Origin: UBA12068 sp964452415
GTDB taxonomy: Bacteria > Patescibacteriota > Minisyncoccia > Moranbacterales > GWC2-37-73
Length of the DNA stretch: 14,478 bases
Direction of reading: 5' to 3'
NCBI GenBank assembly: GCA_964452415.1
Contig: CAYVME010000026.1
Coordinates: forward strand, 1-14,478
The position numbers were made by a program, and so were the translations under genes. Shown one piece after another: positions 1 through 5,921 of the stretch (within the stretch, counting starts at the first letter, position 1; each line of letters opens with the position of its first letter). The notes under the pieces were generated by a model. It worked only from the letters and a program-made list of their open reading frames with translations, was not told where the DNA came from and did not search any database.

Positions 1-73
1 TCATCTTTTCGATTTCTGCAACAAGTTTTTCAAATTTTGCAGGAACCACAACTTCCTTTTTTTCTTCAGTCAT
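1..73 (-). CDS. rplL: Large ribosomal subunit protein bL12 (L7/L12), N-terminal fragment
   Basis: Only the first 24 codons are inside the window; the gene runs off the left edge. The translation starts MTEEKKEVVVPAKFEKLVAE, which fits the N-terminal dimerisation and L10-binding part of L7/L12 (charged start, then an amphipathic helix). L12 dimers bind the C-terminal helix of L10 and form the ribosomal stalk that recruits translation factors. It lies directly downstream of rplJ, as expected for an rplJ-rplL pair. The start is the ATG at 71-73; no clear Shine-Dalgarno site precedes it, and the 113-nt gap to rplJ is filled by a heptad inverted repeat. The call rests on the N-terminal motif plus gene order, because the diagnostic C-terminal domain is outside the window. 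Confidence 0.85.
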   Translation of the reverse strand, partial: MTEEKKEVVVPAKFEKLVAEIEKM

Positions 74-83
74 AACATCGTTT

Positions 84-183
84 TTCAGCTTTCAGCTTAC
101 AGCTTGCGCATATAAACCGAGAGTAGAAATAAAAATATAATTTAATTACCTTATTGTAAGCTGTCAGCTATAAGCTGAAAACT
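84..183. repeat. Heptad-periodic imperfect inverted repeat between rplJ and rplL
   Basis: Two arms face each other. The left arm (84-104) reads TTCAGCT twice, then TACAGCT. The right arm (156-176) reads GTAAGCT, GTCAGCT, ATAAGCT. Each arm has a strict 7-nt period, and one arm is largely the reverse complement of the other, so the rplJ-rplL transcript could fold into a long hairpin with a central AT-rich loop. There is no T-run typical of an intrinsic terminator. It is one of several heptad elements in this window. Its effect on the L10:L12 expression ratio is unknown. Confidence 0.7.
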
Positions 184-186
184 AAT

Positions 187-708
187 TTATGCTTTCTGCT
201 CTTTTACAGCATTAAGCACCTGAACCAAACCTCTCAAATTGCCCGCCAAAACATTGACAAATCCAGAAATTGGGGCGTTGAGTGTTCCAACGAGTTGACC
301 CAATAATTGTTCCTTTGAAGGAATCTTCGCCAAAGCCTTAACTTCTGCTGCGCTCAGGATTTGTGTTCCAAGCACACCGCCAAGCATTTTGATGTTCTCA
401 TTTGTTTTTGCAAATGTATCAATGATCTTAGCAGCAGAGACTTCATCAGCATTTGAAATTGCGATAGCAACCTGTCCTTCCATGCCCTTGATGCTAACTC
501 CTTCGATACCAGCATTTTTAAGTGCAATATCAAGAAGGGTTTTGCGAACAACAACATAGTGAACACCTTCAGCTCTAAGAGATTTCTTGAGCTCAGTTGT
601 ATCTTTCACCTTAAGCCCTTTAAAATCAGCAAAAACTGATGATTTTGAAGCCTTAATTTTTTCTGTAAGCTCTTTTACAAGCTCAATTTTCTGCGCTTTT
701 GTCAGCAT
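187..708 (-). CDS. rplJ: Large ribosomal subunit protein uL10
   Basis: 173 residues, the normal size for bacterial L10. The N-terminal part (about residues 1-100) carries family-typical sequence: a start rich in LTKAQK/ELVKELTEKIK, FADFKGLKVKDTTELKKSLR, and VVRKTLLDIALKNAG. L10 anchors the stalk to 23S rRNA through this domain and binds L12 dimers through its C-terminal helix (about residues 135-173, ending in VLNAVKEQKA). As a complex with L12 it is also the classic autogenous regulator of its own mRNA. This fits the L10 leader seen just upstream at 768-880. Start is the ATG at 706-708; the 5' region is A-rich with no clear Shine-Dalgarno site. rplL follows downstream after 113 nt. Confidence 0.97.
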   Translation of the reverse strand: MLTKAQKIELVKELTEKIKASKSSVFADFKGLKVKDTTELKKSLRAEGVHYVVVRKTLLDIALKNAGIEGVSIKGMEGQVAIAISNADEVSAAKIIDTFAKTNENIKMLGGVLGTQILSAAEVKALAKIPSKEQLLGQLVGTLNAPISGFVNVLAGNLRGLVQVLNAVKEQKA

Positions 709-767
709 ATTTTTTTTGAATTAATTTACTGCAACCATAGAAGCACAATTTTGTGATCCCACAGAAA

Positions 768-880
768 CAAAAAAATCTGCGTTTCCGCAGATCGACCTTT
801 GTCATCACAAAAGCATCAAAGATACCTTCGTGATTCCTCGATAGGATATTAAGTCTTTCGACACCTACTGTCTGCGGAAT
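768..880 (-). promoter_or_regulatory. Ribosomal protein L10 leader (autoregulatory mRNA element)
   Basis: Read on the minus strand, the leader contains the hallmark blocks CCGCAGACAGTAGGTG and CTTAATATCCTATCGAGG, which match the conserved core of bacterial L10 leaders that bind the L10(L12)4 complex. The core folds with a GTC-GAAA-GAC hairpin and TAGG pairing with CCTA. The 5' segment TTCCGCAGA (871-879) can pair over 9 bp with TCTGCGGAA (783-791) to close the structure. That same 3' segment is also an arm of a terminator hairpin (775-792), so the two helices exclude each other. The layout indicates transcription attenuation ahead of rplJ. Which state L10 favours cannot be read from sequence alone; in Bacillus subtilis the complex promotes termination. 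Confidence 0.88.
769..792 (-). terminator. Intrinsic terminator at the end of the L10 leader (attenuator)
   Basis: On the minus strand ATCTGCG, loop GAAA, CGCAGAT is followed by a run of seven T. It is a perfect 7-bp hairpin with a GNRA-type loop, about 60 nt before the rplJ start codon. A terminator in front of a ribosomal protein gene makes sense as an attenuator, and it may also end part of the rpsP transcript. Confidence 0.85.
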
Positions 881-910
881 ACTTTCTATTTAAATTTCCA
901 AATATCAATA

Positions 911-1267
911 TTATTCAGCCTTCACTTCTTCAGTTGGTGCAGCTTCTTCGGTTTTTGGCGCTTCAGCCTTAACTTCCTCAACCACAACCTCAGCAACTAC
1001 TGGTTTTTCCATCTTAACAGCTCGTTTTTTTCCTTCAATCACACCTTCCTTAATCAAAAGATTGAAAACACTGTTTGAAACCTGAGCTCCTTTTGAAATC
1101 CACTCTTTGATCTTATCTCCCTTAAGCACGGCCAATTTTGAATGTGGATCATAACTTCCCAAAAGCGCTACATGACCTCCTGTTGGAGCTGCTGTGTGCT
1201 GCTGAAGAACGATTCTGAATTGAGCCTTATTTTTTCTTCCAACGCGTGAAAATCTGATAGATAACAT
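911..1267 (-). CDS. rpsP: Small ribosomal subunit protein bS16 with acidic C-terminal tail
   Basis: 118 residues; S16 is usually about 80-90. Residues 1-85 hold the S16 fold: MLSIRFSRVGRKNKAQFRIV, the GSYDPHSK segment, and the GAQVSNSVFNLLIKEGVI region equivalent to GAQPSDTVRNLL in typical S16. The rest (about 86-118) is a low-complexity Val/Ala/Glu/Pro tail of the type seen on small ribosomal proteins in several deep-branching groups. S16 is an early assembly protein of the 30S subunit. Start is ATG at 1265-1267 with AAGGA a few bases upstream, one of the better Shine-Dalgarno sites here. Its stop lies about 30 nt before the L10 leader, so rpsP, rplJ and rplL could share one transcript with an attenuator between them. 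rpsP is not a usual partner of rplJL. Confidence 0.95.
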   Translation of the reverse strand: MLSIRFSRVGRKNKAQFRIVLQQHTAAPTGGHVALLGSYDPHSKLAVLKGDKIKEWISKGAQVSNSVFNLLIKEGVIEGKKRAVKMEKPVVAEVVVEEVKAEAPKTEEAAPTEEVKAE

Positions 1268-1353
1268 AATTTCCTTTTCTTATTACAATTAAATCAAAAG
1301 GTATTTAAGATACCTCTTTAAGCCTTAAACAAGCTATTTTTTAGTACTCATCC

Positions 1354-1382
1354 AGTATACTAACTAGTTGACATTTTGTCAA
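1354..1382 (-). promoter_or_regulatory. rpsP promoter with palindrome over the -35 box
   Basis: On the minus strand TTGACA (1377-1382), 17-bp spacer, TATACT (1354-1359). This is a perfect -35 and a 5/6 match at -10. The start site would fall near 1347, giving a leader of about 80 nt. That leader contains a small hairpin (AGGTAT ... ATACCT, about 1299-1315). The -35 is one arm of the perfect inverted repeat TTGACA-TTT-TGTCAA (1368-1382). Confidence 0.8.
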
Positions 1383-1402
1383 CCCCAGAAACATCAACCG
1401 TA

Positions 1403-1434
1403 AAAAAGGCAAAAGCTCCGCCGAAGCGGAGCTT
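1403..1434 (-). terminator. Intrinsic terminator downstream of the HU gene
   Basis: A perfect 9-bp stem, AAGCTCCGC and GCGGAGCTT with a 4-nt loop (1413-1434), is followed on the minus strand by TTTGCC and then a T-run (A-run at 1403-1407 on the plus strand). It lies 26 nt after the HU stop and separates HU from the rpsP promoter. Confidence 0.88.
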
Positions 1435-1459
1435 AATGCATTTTTGAAAACCGTTTTTA

Positions 1460-1741
1460 CTAGAGAACTGCTTCTTTTGCAGCCTTTGCAAGACGGAATT
1501 TAACAACAGTTTTTGCAGCAATTTTGATTTTTGCTCCAGTTGCAGGGTTTACACCCATTCGAGCTTTTCTTTTTGCTTTAACCATTTTACCAAATCCTGG
1601 AAGAACAAATTCTCCTGCCTTCTTAACTTCCTTGTAAGCCAATGCTGTCAACTCTTCAAAGAAACCATTTACATCTTTCTTTGAAAGACCTGTCTTTTCA
1701 GAAAGTGATGTCACGATCTGAGATTTTGTCATCTTTGCCAT
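1460..1741 (-). CDS. hup: HU-family DNA-binding protein
   Basis: 93 residues, the usual size for HU/IHF (DNABII) proteins. Visible features are the N-terminal helices (TKSQIVTSLSEKTGLSKKDV), the turn EFVLPGFGKM equivalent to GFGxF, and the DNA-binding beta-arm around residues 55-75 with RMGVNPATGAKI, whose Asn-Pro is the residue pair that wedges into DNA at kinks. HU acts as a dimer that bends and compacts the nucleoid. Basic residues are frequent, as expected. The start chosen is the ATG at 1739-1741 giving MAKMTKSQ; the upstream region is A/G-rich without a well-placed Shine-Dalgarno site. It has its own promoter and terminator, so it is probably transcribed alone. It cannot be assigned to HU-alpha, HU-beta or IHF from sequence alone. 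Confidence 0.95.
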   Translation of the reverse strand: MAKMTKSQIVTSLSEKTGLSKKDVNGFFEELTALAYKEVKKAGEFVLPGFGKMVKAKRKARMGVNPATGAKIKIAAKTVVKFRLAKAAKEAVL

Positions 1742-1815
1742 AGCGCGCTTTTCATTTTCTTTTTCGCCATTTGGGAGAAAGAGAGAACGATTTTTTTTAT
1801 TTATTAATTATTTAA

Positions 1816-1867
1816 TGGATTGGCAATCCACTTCCTTTATTATACACCTATTATCACTGGCCCGCAA
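1816..1867 (-). promoter_or_regulatory. HU gene promoter with a palindrome at the transcription start
   Basis: On the minus strand TTGCGG (1862-1867), 17-bp spacer, TATAAT (1839-1844). The -10 is perfect. A perfect 7-bp inverted repeat, TGGATTG-C-CAATCCA (1816-1830), begins at or next to the expected start site, so it would be either an operator or a hairpin at the 5' end of the mRNA. A second TTGACA lies further upstream at 1875-1880, with a GATAAT-like box about 19 bp after it, and could form an overlapping promoter. Confidence 0.65.
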
Positions 1868-1898
1868 CAACCCATGTCAACAAAACATCGATAAAGAC

Positions 1899-1907
1899 TG
1901 TGGATAA
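1899..1907 (-). other. Single perfect DnaA-box nonamer
   Basis: The minus strand reads TTATCCACA, the consensus high-affinity DnaA box, directly after the stop codon of the DUF5671-like gene and upstream of the HU promoter. I saw no second clear box nearby, so it is recorded as a site, not as an origin. Confidence 0.4.
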
Positions 1908-2855
1908 TTAATTCACTGAATTTACAGGCTTAAAATCAAGGTTTTCGCCCTTGAGGGCTACCCTTTCGAAGCAAACTCTGCCAGTGCCATGTTTCCAATC
2001 TTTCTTGAAAGAAACTTCCATTGCATCTTGTGGGTCGCTTTCATTTGAGCGCACAAACACTGCGCACAAAACAAATTCATCTTCCGCAATCTTTTGATAT
2101 TCCAAAGTGCTTCCATTTTGAAGTTGAAATGCAAAACTTGTTTTGTCCAAATCTGCAATTTTTTCAGGAAGTTTTCCACTATCATTGAAATAATTTCGAA
2201 TGGCATTGTCTGCATTTTGAAGTTCACTGACAACTTGCAAATCAATTCTCTTTTCCCTGGAAACACTTGGGCTGTCTATAATGAAAAATCCAAAAATGAA
2301 AATTGAAACCACAACAATCAGCGCGCTTGCAAATACCGCCTTTTTTACTGATGAATCAGCAAGCAAAACTTCTTTCCGGCGAATGTCCCACAGAAAATAT
2401 CCAAAAATAGATCCCGCAATCAAAAGCACAATCAAAACTTTCAACAAGAATCTTGTCGGCAAATCCCCATTGAGAAAATTGTTCATGAGCGCAACCAAAT
2501 CCCCAATCACTGTCCCGGCTGAAAAAAAGAGCACGACATGAGTCAACCATTTTCTGGTTTGAGATTCAAGAAACATTCTTTTTTCAAAAATAAATTGATT
2601 TATTTTCCAGGACAAAATGAAGAAAATTGGCCCAGCCACAAAAAGCGAAGATATGGCAAATTTCACAGTGCCTTGATTAAAAGTTGAAGCATAATCAAAA
2701 TTAACAAGATCAGGAAAAATCTTATTCACAAATTCAAAAAGAATATTGCCAACACCAAAAGCAATATACGCCAAAGAAATAAAAGTTGTCAGATACAAGA
2801 AAAATTGCAACGAACCACCCACTTCATTTTGAACCTTCGTGTTTTCCATTTCCAT
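1908..2855 (-). CDS. Five-helix membrane protein, DUF5671-like, with pseudopilin-like C-terminal domain
   Basis: 315 residues from the ATG at 2853-2855; an in-frame TTG at 2906 would add 17 residues but sits in the gap after smc and is less likely. Five hydrophobic segments are visible at about 18-40, 63-83, 103-123, 136-156 and 173-192. The layout resembles the DUF5671 family often seen in Patescibacteria; this is recognition by eye, not by search. After the last helix, residues 203-223 (RIDLQVVSELQNADNAIRNYF) followed by DSGKLPEKIADL resemble the helix-to-LP transition of type II pseudopilins such as GspG, but without a prepilin peptidase site. Function is unknown. It follows smc by 54 nt, so the two may be cotranscribed. 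No Shine-Dalgarno site is evident. Confidence 0.8.
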   Translation of the reverse strand: MEMENTKVQNEVGGSLQFFLYLTTFISLAYIAFGVGNILFEFVNKIFPDLVNFDYASTFNQGTVKFAISSLFVAGPIFFILSWKINQFIFEKRMFLESQTRKWLTHVVLFFSAGTVIGDLVALMNNFLNGDLPTRFLLKVLIVLLIAGSIFGYFLWDIRRKEVLLADSSVKKAVFASALIVVVSIFIFGFFIIDSPSVSREKRIDLQVVSELQNADNAIRNYFNDSGKLPEKIADLDKTSFAFQLQNGSTLEYQKIAEDEFVLCAVFVRSNESDPQDAMEVSFKKDWKHGTGRVCFERVALKGENLDFKPVNSVN

Positions 2856-2909
2856 ATTTTTTAATTTAAAAGAATTAAACTTAAAAACTATTACAAACGG
2901 CAACAAAGC

Positions 2910-5213
2910 TTATTCCTTGATTATTTTTCCTCCTTGTCCAATTTGATCAAGTTTCACGGAAAGAAGTTTTGAGATTCCATCTTCGCCCATGGTCACACCA
3001 TAGAGAAGTGAGGCTTGTCGCATGGTTTCGCGATTGTGAGTGATTGCAATGAATTGTGTTGTTCCCGAAAGTTCTTGCAAAATTTTTCCAAAACGAGCTG
3101 AATTTGCCTCATCCAAAGCAGCTTCAACCTCATCCAGAATCGCAAATGGCGGTGGATTGTGAGAAATGATTGCAAACAAAAGTGCCAATGAGGTGAGCGA
3201 TCTTTCTCCACCTGAAAGCATTGAAAGATTGGCGATTTTTTTTCCAGGAGGACAAGCAAAAATCTCCACCCCAATTTCAGCTTTTTCATCTTCCGCTTCT
3301 TGCAATTCATCCTCTTGATCAATTTCACCACCCTCCTCATTGTCACTCTTTGCTTTGCGTTTTGTACTTTTGACTTTTATAAGATGCGCGTTTCCACCAC
3401 CAAAAATAATGCGGAAATATTTTGTGAATTCCTTGTTTATTTGTTCAAAGGCCTGCTCGAATTCAACCTTGATTCGCTGATCCATTTCCTTGATAATTTC
3501 TTCAAGTGAAATCAGAGCATCAGCCAAATCCTTGAGTTCCTGTGTGAGGAAATCAAAACGCGCATTTGTTTCATTGTATTCATCCAAAATCATCGGATCA
3601 ATTCCGCCAATTTGCTCCATCTGCAATTTGAGTTTTGAAATCTCCCTTTCAATCATTTCTCGATCAATCGCCTCACCATCAAATTTGAGCTCACTCACTT
3701 CACACTTGAGTTCATCCTTGATTTCATTGGTCAAATCTTCTTCGCGAACTTCAACCCTGGCCAATTTTATTTTTGCGTCATTGAACTGATCCTTGAGCAA
3801 GTTGAGTTGCTCTTGCTTAACTCTCGATTCTCTTTCCAATTGAAAAAATCTTTCACGAAGAAGTCGAGCCTTTTGAGCCTCTGCAGAAATTTCTTTTTCA
3901 ATTTTTTCAAATTCAATTTTAAATTCAATTTCTTGCTGTTTGAAAACTTTTTTCTTTTCTTCAAATTCTTCAATTTTTCTTTGAATTTCACCAACTTCTT
4001 TCGAATTGTCTTTCTTGATTGAAACCTCTCCTTTTCCTGATTCCTCATACAAATCAAAAAGTTGCTGTTGAATTGCTCGGGCAGATTCCTTGATATCCTG
4101 CAAATCTTCCATATTTTCAGCTTCTTCCACTCGAAGAATCAGTCGCTCTTGCGCCATGCGAATGCTGGAAAGTTTTGACTGAACATACTTAAGATCAACT
4201 GGAATAATTTCAATCACTTTTTGATTGGCCAATTTCTCGCGCTCAACCACAATGCGACCTTCTGAAATTATGAGTTCACGCTCAACATTATTAAGCTTGT
4301 GTCGAATTTCGGTTTTCTTTTTTTCCAAAAGAATTTCAGCGCCATCATCCTGAGCCTTGCCAGACTCTTGTCCAAGCTCGTCGCTCATTTTGTCCACTTC
4401 TCTTTGCATGTTCATCATAGACGCACCCAAAGCCTCTTTTTCTTTTGAAAATTGTTCTCTTTCATTTTGAAACTGATTCCACAAAAATGAAAACAATTTT
4501 GTTTGTTTTTCTTTCAATTGATCAGACACAATTTTTCCTTGTTGGGCTTTTTCAGCCTGGCGTTTCAGCATTCGAAGATGAGGTTCGATCTCGCGAATCA
4601 AAGCTCCTGTTCTTTCCATGTTCTCACGAGTTGAATCAAGCTTTTTTGAAGCCCTTTCTTTTTTGATTTGATATTGTTTCACTCCAGCCGCGTCTTCAAG
4701 CACACTTCTTCGATCAGTTGGCGTCGCGTTCAAAAGCGCATCTGACATTCCCTGATTGATCACGCAATAACTTTCTTTGCCGACACCAGCTTTGGCCAAA
4801 AGATCGCTCACATCCAAAAGTCTCGAGCGATTTCCATTGATCAAATATTCGGACTCTCCTGATCGAAACAATTTCCTGGTTATCACAACCTCTCCATATT
4901 CCAATGGAATTCTCTTGTCAGTATTGTCAAAATGAAGTGAAACTTGCGCGCTTGAAAGTCGAGCTTTTGTTCCAGAGCCAGCAAAAATGATATCCTCAGC
5001 CTTTTTCCCGCGCAGAGTTTTCATTGATTGCTCGCCCATCGCCCATTTGATAGCATCAGAAGCATTTGATTTTCCCGATCCATTCGGTCCCACAATGGCC
5101 GTGATTCCTTTTTCTCCAGAAGCATCAGCAAAATTCCCAGCTGGCAGAAATTCCAGCACAACCTTGTTTGCAAATGATTTAAAACCCAATATTTCAACTT
5201 TCTTTAGATACAT
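2910..5213 (-). CDS. smc: Chromosome partition protein SMC, short form without a hinge domain
   Basis: 767 residues; bacterial SMC is usually about 1150-1200. SMC is the ATPase of condensin and organises and segregates chromosomes. Both head halves are complete: Walker A GPNGSGKS at 42-49, the ABC signature LSGGERSLTSLALLFAI at about 665-680, Walker B plus catalytic Glu in FAILDEVEAALDE at about 692-704, and a switch His in FIAITHNRETM. The centre is almost all charged coiled coil (about 170-600). I see no globular hinge of 120-150 residues and no Gly-rich hinge motifs; a short helical segment around 338-400 stands at the turn point. There is also no CxxC zinc hook, so it is not Rad50. The post-coil segment GGIDPMILDEYNETNARFDF and FGGG matches true SMC proteins. 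No ScpA or ScpB lies in the window. Confidence 0.93.
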   Translation of the reverse strand: MYLKKVEILGFKSFANKVVLEFLPAGNFADASGEKGITAIVGPNGSGKSNASDAIKWAMGEQSMKTLRGKKAEDIIFAGSGTKARLSSAQVSLHFDNTDKRIPLEYGEVVITRKLFRSGESEYLINGNRSRLLDVSDLLAKAGVGKESYCVINQGMSDALLNATPTDRRSVLEDAAGVKQYQIKKERASKKLDSTRENMERTGALIREIEPHLRMLKRQAEKAQQGKIVSDQLKEKQTKLFSFLWNQFQNEREQFSKEKEALGASMMNMQREVDKMSDELGQESGKAQDDGAEILLEKKKTEIRHKLNNVERELIISEGRIVVEREKLANQKVIEIIPVDLKYVQSKLSSIRMAQERLILRVEEAENMEDLQDIKESARAIQQQLFDLYEESGKGEVSIKKDNSKEVGEIQRKIEEFEEKKKVFKQQEIEFKIEFEKIEKEISAEAQKARLLRERFFQLERESRVKQEQLNLLKDQFNDAKIKLARVEVREEDLTNEIKDELKCEVSELKFDGEAIDREMIEREISKLKLQMEQIGGIDPMILDEYNETNARFDFLTQELKDLADALISLEEIIKEMDQRIKVEFEQAFEQINKEFTKYFRIIFGGGNAHLIKVKSTKRKAKSDNEEGGEIDQEDELQEAEDEKAEIGVEIFACPPGKKIANLSMLSGGERSLTSLALLFAIISHNPPPFAILDEVEAALDEANSARFGKILQELSGTTQFIAITHNRETMRQASLLYGVTMGEDGISKLLSVKLDQIGQGGKIIKE

Positions 5214-5226
5214 ATTCGATTCAGTT

Positions 5227-5317
5227 AAGTCAAAAGTTTAAAGTCCATAAAGCCTATAAAGCAAAAACAAAATCCATTTAAAGATATGATGGACTTTCCA
5301 ATTGATAGACTTTGACT
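5227..5317. repeat. Heptad-periodic inverted repeat upstream of smc
   Basis: The left arm (5227-5261) divides into five successive heptads: AAGTCAA, AAGTTTA, AAGTCCA, then TAAAGCC and TATAAAG. The right arm (about 5290-5317) contains TGGACTT and TTTGACT, the reverse complements of AAGTCCA and AGTCAAA. The whole 91 bp can fold back on itself. It lies in the smc leader, 14 nt before the start codon, and uses the same AAGTCAA word as the rpmF leader. Confidence 0.65.
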
Positions 5318-5323
5318 CATTTA

Positions 5324-5352
5324 ATTGTACACGACTTTGGGAATTTTGGAAA
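5324..5352 (-). promoter_or_regulatory. Possible smc promoter
   Basis: On the minus strand TTTCCA (5347-5352), 17-bp spacer, TACAAT (5324-5329). The -10 is a 5/6 match and the -35 a 4/6 match. It lies just after the terminator at 5355-5390 and would give smc a leader of about 105 nt that includes the heptad repeat. Supported only by motif and position. Confidence 0.4.
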
Positions 5353-5354
5353 AT

Positions 5355-5390
5355 AAAGAAGGCAGCTGGTATTAACAAACTGCCTCTTTC
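5355..5390. terminator. Bidirectional terminator at the end of the candidate structured RNA
   Basis: An 11-bp stem with one bulge, AAAGAAGGCAG (5355-5365) with CTGCCTCTTTC (5380-5390) and a 14-nt loop. On the minus strand it is followed by TTATTTT, and on the plus strand by TTTTT, so it could work both ways. On the minus strand it would end the RNA at 5396-5795 and shield smc. Confidence 0.7.
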
Positions 5391-5395
5391 TTTTT

Positions 5396-5795
5396 AGGGC
5401 CCTCTTGGGGCTGCCTATTGTTTTCCGGAGCTTAGGACCCCGGACTTTTACTTCGTTCGTATTTTCCCAGTTATTTGAACTGGGGTGGCGTTTCACTGCT
5501 ATTCAACGCGTGCCTCCTTTACAACAATTTTATTTTGATTGGAAATATTACTATATTTCCAAGTTGAGTTTGACGCCTCGGGCATGATTCATGCCCGAGG
5601 ACTTAGGAAATGGAGAACTAAGTCTCGATCAAGGTCGTAAGATGTTGGCCGGTCCAGTTGTTTTCGCACTGAGAGAAAACTCTCTGATGCCTCTTGGACA
5701 TGTCGCGGCAATTATCCTCCCTTGTTTCCTGACTATTTCCTCCAGGCTGCGGAAAACTTCCCGGCGGGAACTTCTCCTCCAAACAACACTTCTTT
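5396..5795 (-). ncRNA. Candidate structured non-coding RNA of about 400 nt, family not recognised
   Basis: This block has its own promoter (5802-5829) and terminator (5355-5390) and is clearly richer in G and C than its AT-rich flanks. Perfect or near-perfect hairpins follow one another on the minus strand: TTCCC/GGGAA (5758-5770), GACTTAG/CTAAGTC (5600-5624), a 12-bp CCTCGGGCATGA palindrome (5576-5600), a 10-bp TTGGAAATAT stem (5539-5562), a 7-bp CCCAGTT/AACTGGG stem with 5-nt loop (5466-5484) and CCGGGG/CTCCGG (5425-5443). GGAGG occurs four times (5776, 5739, 5716, 5513). All three minus frames are short or broken by stops and no reading frame has a Shine-Dalgarno site with an ATG. I looked for RNase P P4 blocks, the tmRNA acceptor and tag, the SRP GGAAGG loop and a 6S bubble, and found no convincing match. 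Strand is inferred from the promoter; function is unknown. Confidence 0.5.
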
Positions 5796-5801
5796 TTTTA
5801 A

Positions 5802-5829
5802 AATATACTCTTAAATATTCATATATCAA
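5802..5829 (-). promoter_or_regulatory. Promoter of the candidate structured RNA
   Basis: On the minus strand TTGATA (5824-5829), 16-bp spacer, TATATT (5802-5807), each 5/6 to consensus. The start site would be near 5795, where the AT-rich sequence gives way to the GC-richer hairpin block. Confidence 0.55.
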
Positions 5830-5866
5830 GCAAGAATCACATGAACAACATCCGACAATAAAATTA

Positions 5867-5902
5867 AAGAGCCCCTGCAGATAGCGATCTGCGGGGGCTC
5901 TT
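5867..5902. terminator. Strong bidirectional intrinsic terminator
   Basis: A 16-bp stem (5867-5882 with 5887-5902), GC-rich in the middle (AGCCCC with GGGGCT), 4-nt loop, with one G-T wobble. T-rich sequence follows on both strands (TTTAATTTTATT on minus, TTGTTTTG on plus). It closes the minus-strand unit that starts at the promoter 6363-6391. Confidence 0.88.
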
Positions 5903-5921
5903 GTTTTGTCCGTGAGGTTAT

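Noticed and set aside
1729..1770. 13-codon upstream frame (MAKKKMKSALWQR) overlapping the HU start
   Set aside because: No Shine-Dalgarno site, low-complexity A-rich DNA, and the overlap is easily due to chance.
1862..1907. Replication origin near the DnaA box
   Set aside because: Only one clear DnaA box, no AT-rich unwinding element with repeats, and no dnaA, dnaN or rpmH nearby.
2910..5213. Rad50/SbcC-type ATPase as an alternative to SMC
   Set aside because: No CxxC zinc hook, and the head motifs and the GGID ... DEYNETNARFDFL segment are those of SMC.
5396..5795. RNase P RNA or tmRNA as the identity of the structured block
   Set aside because: Fragments such as GGAGGAAA and AAGTCCGGGG recall RNase P, but the P4 partner block (ACAGAA ... 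GGCTTA) is missing and the order is wrong. No tRNA-like ends or tag frame for tmRNA were found.
5629..5829. 66-codon minus-strand frame inside the candidate RNA
   Set aside because: It begins with TTG in the promoter -35 box upstream of the expected start site. A neighbouring frame is also open over the same stretch, so openness is not evidence of coding.
5591..5884. Open reading frame of 97 codons on the plus strand
   Set aside because: Its ATG lies inside a perfect 12-bp hairpin, it runs through the RNA promoter into the terminator stem, and no ribosome binding site is seen. It overlaps the candidate structured RNA.
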